A DNA stretch of 58,975 nt. Source: Collinsella sp. AK_207A. GTDB lineage: Bacteria; Actinomycetota; Coriobacteriia; Coriobacteriales; Coriobacteriaceae. Under the pieces are notes generated by a model that worked only from the letters and a program-made list of their open reading frames with translations, searched no databases and had not been told where the DNA came from. Each line of letters opens with the position of its first letter. Position 1 is the first letter of the stretch. The stretch lies in the NCBI RefSeq assembly GCF_902501965.1, contig NZ_CABWID010000005.1:1-58975 (forward strand). The letters run 5' to 3'. This document shows positions 32,227 through 42,189 of this stretch, piece after piece. The translations under genes and the position numbers were made by a program.

Positions 32227-33738
32227 CTACAGCCTCGCCGCGGCCTGCTCCACGTAGGCGCCCAGCTGGTCGATGTCCTCAACGTCCGCAAAGCGCACGG
32301 GCTTCTCGGAGAGCTCGGCGAGCTGGCGGGGCGGCACCGTGCCCGTAGCGCGGGCAAGCACGTCCATGCAGGCGAAGTCGTCGGCCGGCGCGTCCAGGCC
32401 GAGCGCCCCCGCCACCGCACGCGGGAACTTGTACGGGCTCGCCGTGGAGAGCAGCACGCGGGCGCGCGCCCCCTCGGCGGCGGACAGCTCCTCCAGCACG
32501 TGGAAACCGCAGGCGGTGTGCGGGTCTATCACGTAGCCGTTCTCGTCCCAGCAATGCTTGATGGCGCTCGCCACCTGCTCCTCGCTCGCCCAACCGCCGT
32601 CGAAGAGCGCGCGGATGCCCTGGTGAAGCTCCTCGGGCACCTGGTAGCAACCCTCGTTCGAGAGGTCGGCCATGAGCGAGGCCACAAGCGCCTCGTCTCC
32701 CCCGCTCACGTAGTAGAGCATGCGCTCCAGGTTGGAGGAGATGAGGATGTCCATGCTCGGCGAGGTGGTGGTGAAGAACTCGCGCCGGCGGTCGTAGGCG
32801 CCGGTCTTGAGGAAGTCGATCAGCACGTTGTTGCGGTCGCTCGCCACGTCCAGGCGCGCCACGGGAAGGCCCAGGCGCTGGGCGTAGTAGCCGGCGAGGA
32901 TATCGCCGAAGTTGCCGGTGGGCACGCAGAACTCCACCGCGTCGCCCGGCTGGATCGCACCCGAGCGGAGCAACTGCGCGTAAGCGGCGAAGTAGTACAC
33001 CACCTGCGGCACCAGGCGGCCGACGTTGATGGAGTTGGCGCTCGAGAGCACCACGCCCCGCTCGGCCAGGCGCTTCGCCAGCTCGCGGTCGCCGAAGATG
33101 CGTTTGACGGCACTCTGGGCGTCGTCGAAGTTCCCGCGCACGCCGCACACGGCCACGTTGCCGCCCTCCTGCGTGGACATCTGCAGCTCCTGCACGCGGG
33201 AGACCTTGCCCTCGGGATAGAAGACGGTGATGCCCGTGCCGGGCGCGTCGGCAAAACCGGCGAGCGCCGCCTTGCCCGTATCGCCCGAGGTGGCGGTGAC
33301 GATCATGATCTTCTGGGCGGCCTCGCCCTCCGCGGTGCCCGTGCGGGCCATGAGGCGGGGCAGCATCTGCAGCGCTACGTCCTTGAAGGCGCTCGTGGGC
33401 CCGTGGAAGAGCTCGAGTACGTAGGTGGGAACGTCCCCGCCGTCGGGCGCGTGGTCCAGCCCCACGAGTGGCGTGACCTCAGGGCTCGCGAAGGTGCCCG
33501 TGTAGGCCTCGTCAACACAGGCGGCGACCTCCGCATCCGTGTAATCATCTAGCAACAAACCCAGCACGGTGCGGGCGATCTGGTGGTAAGAGAGATCCGC
33601 AAGCCCGGCTACGTCGAGTTTCTTCTCTCCCAGCTCATCGGAGACGAAGAGTCCGCCGTCGGGAGCGAGGCCGCGGCGTATGGCATCTTTGCTCGAGCAG
33701 GCTAACGTGCGGGAGCGTGTACTATGATAGGTGCCCAT
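32227..33738 (-). CDS. thrC: Threonine synthase
   Basis: ThrC converts O-phosphohomoserine to threonine using PLP. The 503-residue protein begins MGTYHSTRSRTLACSS and has the PLP-lysine segment HGPTSAFKDVALQ and the phosphate loop TATSGDTGKAALAG. It belongs to the longer threonine synthase type with an N-terminal extension. GAGGAG lies seven bases before the ATG, and 99 bases separate its start from lysC on the other strand. Confidence 0.97.
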   Translation of the reverse strand: MGTYHSTRSRTLACSSKDAIRRGLAPDGGLFVSDELGEKKLDVAGLADLSYHQIARTVLGLLLDDYTDAEVAACVDEAYTGTFASPEVTPLVGLDHAPDGGDVPTYVLELFHGPTSAFKDVALQMLPRLMARTGTAEGEAAQKIMIVTATSGDTGKAALAGFADAPGTGITVFYPEGKVSRVQELQMSTQEGGNVAVCGVRGNFDDAQSAVKRIFGDRELAKRLAERGVVLSSANSINVGRLVPQVVYYFAAYAQLLRSGAIQPGDAVEFCVPTGNFGDILAGYYAQRLGLPVARLDVASDRNNVLIDFLKTGAYDRRREFFTTTSPSMDILISSNLERMLYYVSGGDEALVASLMADLSNEGCYQVPEELHQGIRALFDGGWASEEQVASAIKHCWDENGYVIDPHTACGFHVLEELSAAEGARARVLLSTASPYKFPRAVAGALGLDAPADDFACMDVLARATGTVPPRQLAELSEKPVRFADVEDIDQLGAYVEQAAARL

Positions 33739-33836
33739 GTAACTACTCCTCTGTTGCTCATGGGTGTCGTTTGGCCCCCATGGTATCAGAGCGCGCCAAG
33801 CGAGTCGCAACAGCCCAGAAAGGTAACCGCGCCGAC

Positions 33837-35246
33837 ATGATAAAGATCGCAAAGTTCGGCGGCTCCTCCGTCGCCGACGCCGACCACTTCCGCAAAATCC
33901 GTGGCATCGTCGAGTCGGACTCCGCCCGCCGCTTTGTGGTGGTCTCTGCCTGCGGACGCCGCTTTAAAGAGGATTCCAAGGTCACCGACCTGCTCTACCT
34001 GGTAGACGCGCATGTGCGCTACCACGTGAGCTGCGACGACCTGCTCGCGGACATCGGCCAGCGCTACTTCGACATCGCCGACGAGCTGGGCCTCGCCTAC
34101 CCCATCCGCCAGGAGTTTGCCGACTTCTCCGACCGCGCCCGCAAGGGCGAGTTCTCCACCGAGGAGCTCGTCTCCCGCGGCGAGTACTTCACCGCGCGCC
34201 TCATGGCCGAGTACCTGGGCCTGCCGTTCCTGGACGCCGCCGATGTGGTCGCCTTCCACCACGACGGCACCCTCTCCATGAACCGCACCAAGGAGCTCTT
34301 CGCCGAGCGCGCGCCCAAGGGCGGCTTCGTGCTCCCCGGCTTCTACGGCGCCACGCGCGAGGGCCAGGTCAAGCTGCTCGACCGCGGCGGCGGCGACATC
34401 TCCGGCGCCATCGCGGCCAACTGCCTGGGCGCGGACCTCTACGAGAACTGGACGGACGTCTCGGGCTTCCTCTCCGCCGACCCGCGGATCGTCGAGAACC
34501 CCGAGCCCATCGCCCGCATCACCTACTCCGAGATGCGCGAGCTCTCCTACATGGGCGCCTCGGTGCTGCACGAGGAGGCCATCTTCCCCGTGCGCGACGC
34601 CGACATCCCCATCGTCATCAAGAACACCAACCGCCCCGAGGACCCCGGCACCATCATCTCCGAGAGCGCCGGCGCCTCGGAGTCCGAGCCTATCATCACG
34701 GGCATCACCGGAAAGCGCGACTTCCTGGCCATCAACATCATGAAGACGCACCTGTGCCGCGAGGTCGGCATCATCCGCCGCACGCTCTCCGTCTTCGAGC
34801 GCTACGGCGTGTCCATCGAGCACATCCCCTCCGGCATCGACTCGTTCGGCGTGGTCGTGCAGGGCACCGATGTGAAGGATTCCATCTGGAGCATCATCGC
34901 CGACATCAAGGCCGAGATTCACCCCGACGAGATCCAGGTCGCGGATGGCCTAGCGCTCATCTCCACGGTGGGCCGCAACATGATCGGCCGCCCCGGCGTG
35001 TCCGGCTCGCTGTTCGCGGCGCTGGGCGCGGAAGGCATCTCCATCCGCATGATCGCCCAGGGCTCGGACGAGATCAACATCATCGTCGGCGTCTCCGAGA
35101 GCGACTTCGAACGCGCCATCCGCGTGATCTACGATGCGTTCTCCGACGGCGACCGCATCCTGGAGATTTCCGAGCTGGAAGCCACCGTGCGCGCCTCGAA
35201 CGTGACGATGACGAACATCCTCGGCGGAGAGAACATCGACAAGTAA
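33837..35246 (+). CDS. lysC: Aspartate kinase
   Basis: Aspartate kinase opens the aspartate family pathway by making aspartyl phosphate. The 469-residue monofunctional enzyme starts MIKIAKFGGSSVADADH and has the kinase domain (about 1-300) with LLDRGGGDISG, followed by two ACT domains (from about 315) for feedback by lysine, threonine or both. There is no fused homoserine dehydrogenase. The ribosome binding site (AAAGG) is unusually far, 13 bases from the ATG. It starts a lysC-asd operon divergent from thrC. Confidence 0.95.
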   Translation: MIKIAKFGGSSVADADHFRKIRGIVESDSARRFVVVSACGRRFKEDSKVTDLLYLVDAHVRYHVSCDDLLADIGQRYFDIADELGLAYPIRQEFADFSDRARKGEFSTEELVSRGEYFTARLMAEYLGLPFLDAADVVAFHHDGTLSMNRTKELFAERAPKGGFVLPGFYGATREGQVKLLDRGGGDISGAIAANCLGADLYENWTDVSGFLSADPRIVENPEPIARITYSEMRELSYMGASVLHEEAIFPVRDADIPIVIKNTNRPEDPGTIISESAGASESEPIITGITGKRDFLAINIMKTHLCREVGIIRRTLSVFERYGVSIEHIPSGIDSFGVVVQGTDVKDSIWSIIADIKAEIHPDEIQVADGLALISTVGRNMIGRPGVSGSLFAALGAEGISIRMIAQGSDEINIIVGVSESDFERAIRVIYDAFSDGDRILEISELEATVRASNVTMTNILGGENIDK

Positions 35247-35252
35247 CCCAAA

Positions 35253-35291
35253 CATGGGGCAGGGCCGCGCAGGCCGCTCGCCCCATCGGAG
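35253..35291 (+). promoter_or_regulatory. Hairpin between lysC and asd
   Basis: ATGGGGC pairs with GCCCCAT (about 35254-35288), with an inner GGC/GCC stem. No T-tract follows, and the asd ribosome binding site lies just after. It may stabilise or process the lysC-asd mRNA. Confidence 0.45.
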
Positions 35292-35301
35292 AGGAGCTCT
35301 T

Positions 35302-36330
35302 ATGTCCAAGCAGTACACCGTCGCGATTCTGGGTGCCACGGGCGCGGTGGGCACGCAGATGCTCCAGTGCCTGGTTGAGCAGGACTTTCCCGTGGGCGAG
35401 CTGCGCCTGCTGGCGAGCGCGCGCAGCGTGGGCAAGACGGTTGAGTTCGCCGGCCGTGAGGTTGCGATCCAGGAGGCCCGCCCCGAGGCCTTCGACGACT
35501 GCGACATCGTGCTCGGCGCCGCCGGCGACGACATCGCCAAGCAGCTGCTGCCCGAGGCCGTGAAGCGCGGCGCCGTGGTGGTGGACAACTCCCACGCCTT
35601 CCGCCTGGACGCCGATGTGCCCCTGGTGGTGCCCGAGATCAACGCCGACGACGTGAAGTGGCACCACGGCCTCATCGCTAACCCCAACTGCGCCACCATC
35701 ATCGGGCTCGTACCCACCTGGCCCCTCCACCAGCTGGCCGGCGTGACGCGCATGGTCGTCTCCACCTACCAGGCCGCGAGCGGCGCCGGTGCGCCCGGCA
35801 TGGCCGAGCTGGAGGAGCAGCTGGCGGCGCTCGGCCGCGGTGAGCAGATCCCCGAGCCCCACGCCTTCGCGGCGCAGCTGGCGAGCAACCTGATCCCGCA
35901 GATCGGCGGCGAGAAGTTCGCGGGCTTCACCTCCGAGGAGATGAAGCTGCAGAACGAGGGCCGCAAGATCATGCACCTGCCGGAGCTGCGCGTGAACTGC
36001 ACCTGCGTGCGCGTGCCCGTGCTCCGCAGCCACTCCGAGAGCATCACGCTGGAGTTCGAGCGCGACATCACCGTCGAGGAGGCACGCGAGGCCCTCGCCG
36101 CCGCACCCGGCGTCAAGCTGGTGGACGACCTCACAGCCGAGAACGTGCACGACCGCTGGCCCATGCCGCTGGACACGTCCGATCAGGATCTGATCTACGT
36201 GGGCCGCGTGCGCCAGGACATCTCCAACCCACGGCCCGAGCACGGCATCACCTTCTGGTGCTGCGGCGACCAGATCCGCAAGGGTGCCGCCACGAACGCC
36301 GTGCAGATCGCCAAGCTGCTGGTCCAGTAG
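35302..36330 (+). CDS. asd: Aspartate-semialdehyde dehydrogenase
   Basis: Asd reduces aspartyl phosphate to the semialdehyde used for lysine, threonine and methionine. The 342-residue protein has the NADP loop ILGATGAVG, the catalytic cysteine in ANPNCATI and the active-site segment YQAASGAGAPGM. GAGGAG lies eight bases upstream. It is directly downstream of lysC, an arrangement conserved in many bacteria. Confidence 0.97.
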   Translation: MSKQYTVAILGATGAVGTQMLQCLVEQDFPVGELRLLASARSVGKTVEFAGREVAIQEARPEAFDDCDIVLGAAGDDIAKQLLPEAVKRGAVVVDNSHAFRLDADVPLVVPEINADDVKWHHGLIANPNCATIIGLVPTWPLHQLAGVTRMVVSTYQAASGAGAPGMAELEEQLAALGRGEQIPEPHAFAAQLASNLIPQIGGEKFAGFTSEEMKLQNEGRKIMHLPELRVNCTCVRVPVLRSHSESITLEFERDITVEEAREALAAAPGVKLVDDLTAENVHDRWPMPLDTSDQDLIYVGRVRQDISNPRPEHGITFWCCGDQIRKGAATNAVQIAKLLVQ

Positions 36331-36371
36331 TTCGGAACGGATAGCACCGGCGCCAAACAAGCAGTGGGAAC

Positions 36372-36420
36372 AACGAGCTGCGGGCCGCTACGCCTCCAGG
36401 TAGCGCGCCCGTAGCTCGTT
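36372..36420. terminator. Two-way terminator spanning a stop codon
   Basis: AACGAGCT, CGGG and CGCTA on the left mirror TAGCG, CCCG and AGCTCGTT on the right. The hairpin runs into the last codons and stop of the convergent phosphatase gene. It can serve both lysC-asd and the phosphatase gene. Confidence 0.65.
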
Positions 36421-37197
36421 TACATCCGCCATGGTGAACTCGAGCTCGTCGAGCACGTAGCCGAGCACACTGCCGTACACCTTCTCGAGCGCATCCACCG
36501 CGGCGTTGAACGAACGGAGGCTCGCCGGCGCCTCGCGGGTGAGCTGACGCGGCGCGAAGAGGTTCGTCGCCAGGTAGTCGTTAGCCATATCCTCGCGCGA
36601 GACGCCGAGGACTGCCTCGATGAGCATGGACGCCATGCCGCAGCGGTCGCGCCCCACATGGCAGTGCCAGAGCGCCGTACCCTCGTCGCATGCCAGCAAC
36701 GAGTACAGGAAGCCCTGGTAGCCCTCGATACCGGAATCATCGAGCAGGAGATGCGGGTAGAGCAGCTCCATGAAGAGCACCGGGTCGTCCTCCTCGGCGG
36801 CACGGCGTTGCGCCTCCTGCACGCGCGCCACGGCATCCTGCGAGATTCCCGCCGCAGAGGCGCGCAGGATATCCGCCTGGACGAAGCGGACGTCGGGGAA
36901 GACGTCGAGCGGGTCGGGCGCCTCGATCAGCTCGTCATCGTTGCGCAGGTCGATGATGACGCGCAGGTCGTAGTCGCGTTTGAGCCGCGCGATATCCTGC
37001 GCCGAGCCAAGGCCCAGCGCGCCGGAACGGAGCAGCAGCCCACGCTTGATGCGTCGCCCGTCCAGGCCGGTCAACCCGCCCAGGTCGCGTGTGTTGGCCA
37101 GCGTGTCGAACGGGATCAGTCCGTAATCCGGACGCTCCGACGAAGCCTCCTCATCGGGAACCTCCACCTGCATGCCATCCATGTCGACCGTGCGCAT
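36388..37197 (-). CDS. Tyrosine-protein phosphatase-like protein
   Basis: The 269-residue protein has the CX5R active-site motif HCHVGRDRCG near residue 180 and NTRDLGGLTGLDGRRIKRGLLLRSG near the N-terminus. Both are typical of bacterial PtpB-like tyrosine or dual-specificity phosphatases. There is no signal peptide. GGGAG precedes the ATG. It stands alone, convergent with asd. The substrate could be a phosphoprotein, phosphoinositide or sugar phosphate. Confidence 0.87.
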   Translation of the reverse strand: MRTVDMDGMQVEVPDEEASSERPDYGLIPFDTLANTRDLGGLTGLDGRRIKRGLLLRSGALGLGSAQDIARLKRDYDLRVIIDLRNDDELIEAPDPLDVFPDVRFVQADILRASAAGISQDAVARVQEAQRRAAEEDDPVLFMELLYPHLLLDDSGIEGYQGFLYSLLACDEGTALWHCHVGRDRCGMASMLIEAVLGVSREDMANDYLATNLFAPRQLTREAPASLRSFNAAVDALEKVYGSVLGYVLDELEFTMADVNELRARYLEA

Positions 37198-37305
37198 CTT
37201 CGCTCCCTGCCTGCCGCCGCCTGTACCAAAATCGTCCTCAGTCTAGCGGTTTTACGCCCGCCGCACCGCAAAGTGGATGAAAGGTCTTGCGCATATCGCC
37301 GCCGG

Positions 37306-37352
37306 CGTTAAGACCGCGCCCCCATCCGCGAGCAGTGCGAACGGGGGCGCGG
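37306..37352 (-). terminator. Terminator of asnS
   Basis: On the minus strand CCGCGCCCCC and GGGGGCGCGG form a 10-bp stem with a 19-base loop, followed by TCTT. It lies just past the asnS stop. Confidence 0.75.
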
Positions 37353-37371
37353 GAAACAGAAGCGCTCGCGA

Positions 37372-38775
<1,404 letters not shown>

Positions 38776-38822
38776 GGATGTCCTTTCACTTGTGCACATG
38801 TGCCGCGAACCATCATAGCAAG

Positions 38823-38940
38823 GACGCCCGGGCCGAGCCGCAGGAACGCACTGAACGAATACGTCGTACGCGGTCGATGCCGCGACGGTACCGCAGTGCG
38901 TTCCCAGGCTTGGCCCGGGCGTCTTCTCAGTTCGCTCGGA
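38823..38940. repeat. Long imperfect palindrome, element C
   Basis: GACGCCCGGGCC (38823-38834) and GGCCCGGGCGTC (38912-38923) are the outer arms, and GGAACGCACTG and CAGTGCGTTCC the inner ones. The inner left arm, GCACTGAACGAATAC, resembles GAACTGAACAAACAC of element B. TCAGTTCGCTCGG at 38927-38939 is the reverse complement of the CCGAGCGAACTGA core of element A. Confidence 0.75.
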
Positions 38941-38945
38941 AAGTC

Positions 38946-38974
38946 GCGCAGCGCCAGGGGACCCTTCGCTGCGC
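38946..38974 (-). terminator. Hairpin after the COG0523 GTPase gene
   Basis: GCGCAGCG and CGCTGCGC form an 8-bp stem around a 13-base loop, starting 16 bases past the stop codon. The following T-run is weak (ACTTTCC), so termination strength is uncertain. Confidence 0.5.
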
Positions 38975-38990
38975 GGGTGCCGGTCAGGTC

Positions 38991-40244
38991 TTACTCGTCC
39001 ACCCAGTCGGTCAGGCAGGCGTCCAGACCGGCAACGAGCGCGTCCTTGTCCATGTGACGGCCGATAAAGCAGATCTTGGTCATGCGGTCGCCGGTGACGG
39101 GATCCCACTCGGCTGCGATCTGCGGGTTCTCAGCCAGCAGCTCCTTCTGCTTGTCCTCGGGTGCAGAGGCAATGAAGAGCCCTTGCTCGGACAGGCTGAA
39201 CTGCTTGCCGGCCTGCTCGAAGAGACAGCACATGTCGGGGTTCTCCGAGATCCAGGCCTGTCCCTTGGCGCGGATGATCTCGCGTGGCCACGTGGCAGCA
39301 AAGCCGTTCAGCAGCGAGAGGTCGAAGGGGCGACGGCGCTCGTACACGAACGTGCCGATGCCGTACTCCAGCAGCTCGTGGCTCTCGCCGTGATCATGGT
39401 CGTGGTGGTGATGGTGATGATGGCCGTGACCATGCTCATGATCGTGCTCGTCATGATCGTCGTCATCGTGGTCGTGATGCTCATGGTCGTCGTGGTCGTG
39501 GTCCTCCGGGTGCTCCATGGCGTCCATCCACACGGCGGAACCGTAGACCTTGTCGAAGTCGAAGCGGTTGGTGTCCAGCAGCTCGCTCATGGGAACGTTG
39601 CCCTGCGTGGCCTCCACGATCACGGCGTCCTTCTGCAGGCCGCGGACGATGGCACGCAGCTCGTCGATCTGCTCGCGCGTCACCTGGTCGCACTTGTTGA
39701 GGATGAGGGTGGAGCAGAACTCGATCTGCTGGATGAGCAGGGCCTCCAGGTCCTCCTCGTCCACATCCTCGGCCAGCAGGTCGCGACCGCCGTTGAACTC
39801 GTCCCACATGCGCGCGCAGTCCACCACGGCCACGATGTTATCGAGGTCGAGCGGAGCCGCGCCGTCCCACTTGGAGCGGTCGCAGAAGTTGGAGATGGTG
39901 TACGCGATGGGCACCGGCTCGCAGATGCCCGAGGCCTCGATGATGATGTAGTCGAAGTCACCCGAGGCTGCAATCTGCTCGAGCTGGCGCGAGAGATCGT
40001 CGGAAAGCGTGCAGCAGAGGCAACCGTTGGTCATGGGGATGAGCTCGCCGTCGACCTGCGAGAGGCCGCCCTTGGCGATCAGGTCGGCGTCCACGTTGAT
40101 CTCGCCAATGTCGTTCACGAGCACCGCCGCGCGGATGCCCTGGTCGTTGGCGAGGATGTGGTTCAGCAACGTGGTCTTACCCGCGCCCAGGTAGCCCGTA
40201 ATGAGGATAATCTTGGTCTGCTTGGGATGTCCGGCTTCGGTCAT
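38991..40244 (-). CDS. COG0523/CobW-type metal-handling GTPase
   Basis: The 417-residue G3E GTPase has Walker [13 protein letters not shown], the metal-binding CLCC motif, EASGICEP and NKCDQV for guanine recognition. A histidine/aspartate-rich stretch between about residues 245 and 290 is probably a metal-binding buffer. The C-terminal CobW domain follows. Family members deliver zinc (ZNG1/ZigA type) or cobalt to client proteins. No Zur box was recognised upstream, so the metal remains an inference. Confidence 0.87.
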   Translation of the reverse strand: MTEAGHPKQTKIILITGYLGAGKTTLLNHILANDQGIRAAVLVNDIGEINVDADLIAKGGLSQVDGELIPMTNGCLCCTLSDDLSRQLEQIAASGDFDYIIIEASGICEPVPIAYTISNFCDRSKWDGAAPLDLDNIVAVVDCARMWDEFNGGRDLLAEDVDEEDLEALLIQQIEFCSTLILNKCDQVTREQIDELRAIVRGLQKDAVIVEATQGNVPMSELLDTNRFDFDKVYGSAVWMDAMEHPEDHDHDDHEHHDHDDDDHDEHDHEHGHGHHHHHHHDHDHGESHELLEYGIGTFVYERRRPFDLSLLNGFAATWPREIIRAKGQAWISENPDMCCLFEQAGKQFSLSEQGLFIASAPEDKQKELLAENPQIAAEWDPVTGDRMTKICFIGRHMDKDALVAGLDACLTDWVDE

Positions 40245-40382
40245 GGATGCTCCTTCTCAGCGGTCCCGAATAGTCCGCACCACCATATACCCAAAACAAC
40301 GGGGAGGAAAAACCCGGGCCGATGATTCCGCGGAGAACGCAGCAGCGATGCGAAGCGGGTGGGCGGCGGGCGGCGGCCCGGT

Positions 40383-42053
40383 TTAGCGGCCCGCCGGGAC
40401 GTCGCCGAGGATCGCGCGGGCCACGCGGATGCCGTCGGCCGCGGCCGACATGATACCGCCCGCGTACCCCGCGCCCTCGCCGCACGGGTAGAGGCCGGGC
40501 GCGCCCGCCGCCTCGCACGCACGGTCGCGCACCACGGTGACGGGCGAGCTCGAGCGGGACTCCACGGCGGTGAGCACGGCCTCGGCATCCCCGAAGGCAC
40601 GGAGCTTGCGCGCGAGCAGGGGAATGCCGGCGCGCATGGTCTCGGCCACGTGTGCCGGCAGGCAGCCGTCGATGGCGCCCCACGAAACGCCACGCGGATA
40701 GGTGGGCTTCACGCGACCGGGGCCCGCGCTCGGACGACCGGCTAGGAAATCTCCCACGAGCTGTACCGGGGCCTGGTATCCTCCCCCGCCGAGCTCGAAG
40801 GCCGCCCGCTCGCACCGGCGCTGGAGCGCCACACCCGCGAGCACGTCGTCGCCGGGAAGGTCCTGCGGGTTGACGTTCACCAGGAGCGCGGCGTTGGCGT
40901 TGGCGCCCGCCCGCGCGTGCAGGCTCGCGCCGTTGGTGACCACGCCGCCCGGCTCGCTCGCCGCCGCCACCACCTCGCCGCCCGGGCACATGCAGAAGGT
41001 GTAGAGGCTGCGGCCCGCGGCACCGTGCGCCACCAGCTTGTAGGGCGCGGCGCCGAGCGAGGGATGTCCCGCCGCGGGGCCGTACTGGGCGCGGTCCACG
41101 TCGCGCTGCAGGTGCTCCACGCGCGCACCCATGGCGAAGGTCTTGCGCTGCAGCTCAAAGCCGCGGGCGTGCAGGAGCTCGAAGACGTCGCGGGCGGAGT
41201 GGCCGCAGGCGAGGACCACGGTATCGCAGGGGATTCGATCGGCCGTGACGGCACTGCCCGCAGGGTCGGCGGCCTCCACGGAGATGCCGCGTACCTCGCC
41301 CGACGACCCGCGCTCGATGTCCGTGAGCCGGCAGCGGAAGCGCACCGCGCCGCCCAGCGTCCGGATGCGCGCAACGATCGCCTCCACCACGTCGGGCAAG
41401 ATGTCCGAGCCGATGTGCGGCTTGGCGTCCCAGAGGATCTCGCGCGGGGCGCCCGCCTCCACGAAGGTTTGCAGGATGAGCCGGTGATCGGGATTGCGCG
41501 TGCCCGTGGTGAGCTTGCCATCCGAGAACGTTCCGGCGCCGCCCAGACCGAATTGGATGTTGCACTCGGGGTCGAGTTCTCCCGTGCGATCGAAGCGCGT
41601 CACGCGGTCCGTGCGCCGACGGGCGTCGTCGCCCCGCTCGATGAGCAGCGGCTTGAGCCCCGCCTCGGCGAGGGCGAGCGCGCAGAAGAGGCCGGCGCAG
41701 CCGGCTCCCACCACCACGGGACGCTCCGCAAGGGCAGCACCGGACGGCTGGAGCCGGGGCCAGGCCGCGGGCGCGGCGTCGAGCACCGCCACGTGCGAAG
41801 CGTCGCGTGCGGGAACCTCGGCGACTACCGCGCCATCCGAGAGGCCGCGGCGCAGGGTCAGACGGGCGCTCGCAACAAAGTGGACGTCTTTCTTCTTACG
41901 CGCGTCCACGGACACGCGGGCGAGTTCCGCAGCCTCGACATCCGCCGGATGCAGGCCCAGGATCTTGAGCGCTCGCCGACGCGTGGCGGCGAGAAGCCCC
42001 TGCTCATCGCGACCGGCATCCAGCGCCACCCGTATGTTCGACACCTCGATCAT
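40383..42053 (-). CDS. FAD-dependent oxidoreductase (COG2509-type)
   Basis: This 556-residue protein has an N-terminal region of about 100 residues and then the dinucleotide-binding motif VVVGAGCAGLFCALALAEAG. GLGGAGTFSDGKLTTG and a C-terminal YPCGEGAGYAGGIMSAAADG complete the FAD site. Family members are uncharacterised flavoproteins related to the HI0933 and GidA groups. It stands alone between the GTPase gene and the restriction island. The reaction is unknown. Confidence 0.82.
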   Translation of the reverse strand: MIEVSNIRVALDAGRDEQGLLAATRRRALKILGLHPADVEAAELARVSVDARKKKDVHFVASARLTLRRGLSDGAVVAEVPARDASHVAVLDAAPAAWPRLQPSGAALAERPVVVGAGCAGLFCALALAEAGLKPLLIERGDDARRRTDRVTRFDRTGELDPECNIQFGLGGAGTFSDGKLTTGTRNPDHRLILQTFVEAGAPREILWDAKPHIGSDILPDVVEAIVARIRTLGGAVRFRCRLTDIERGSSGEVRGISVEAADPAGSAVTADRIPCDTVVLACGHSARDVFELLHARGFELQRKTFAMGARVEHLQRDVDRAQYGPAAGHPSLGAAPYKLVAHGAAGRSLYTFCMCPGGEVVAAASEPGGVVTNGASLHARAGANANAALLVNVNPQDLPGDDVLAGVALQRRCERAAFELGGGGYQAPVQLVGDFLAGRPSAGPGRVKPTYPRGVSWGAIDGCLPAHVAETMRAGIPLLARKLRAFGDAEAVLTAVESRSSSPVTVVRDRACEAAGAPGLYPCGEGAGYAGGIMSAAADGIRVARAILGDVPAGR

Positions 42054-42189
42054 GCAAAACCCCGTTTCCGTCAGCGCCTGCGTGCGCCTACTATCCTAGC
42101 GAATGAACTGCCTGGGGCGCAGACGCAGGCGGCGTTCGCCCATATGCCTCCGCCCGGCACCCAGCTCGAGACCGGCAATGCATCGAGCC
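42054..42189. other. Left edge of the restriction island
   Basis: This 136-bp spacer lies between the flavoprotein gene start and the hsdR stop. No direct repeat, tRNA end or integrase was seen, so no attachment site can be assigned. A short CTCGA/TCGAG pairing near the hsdR end is the only terminator candidate. Confidence 0.35.
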
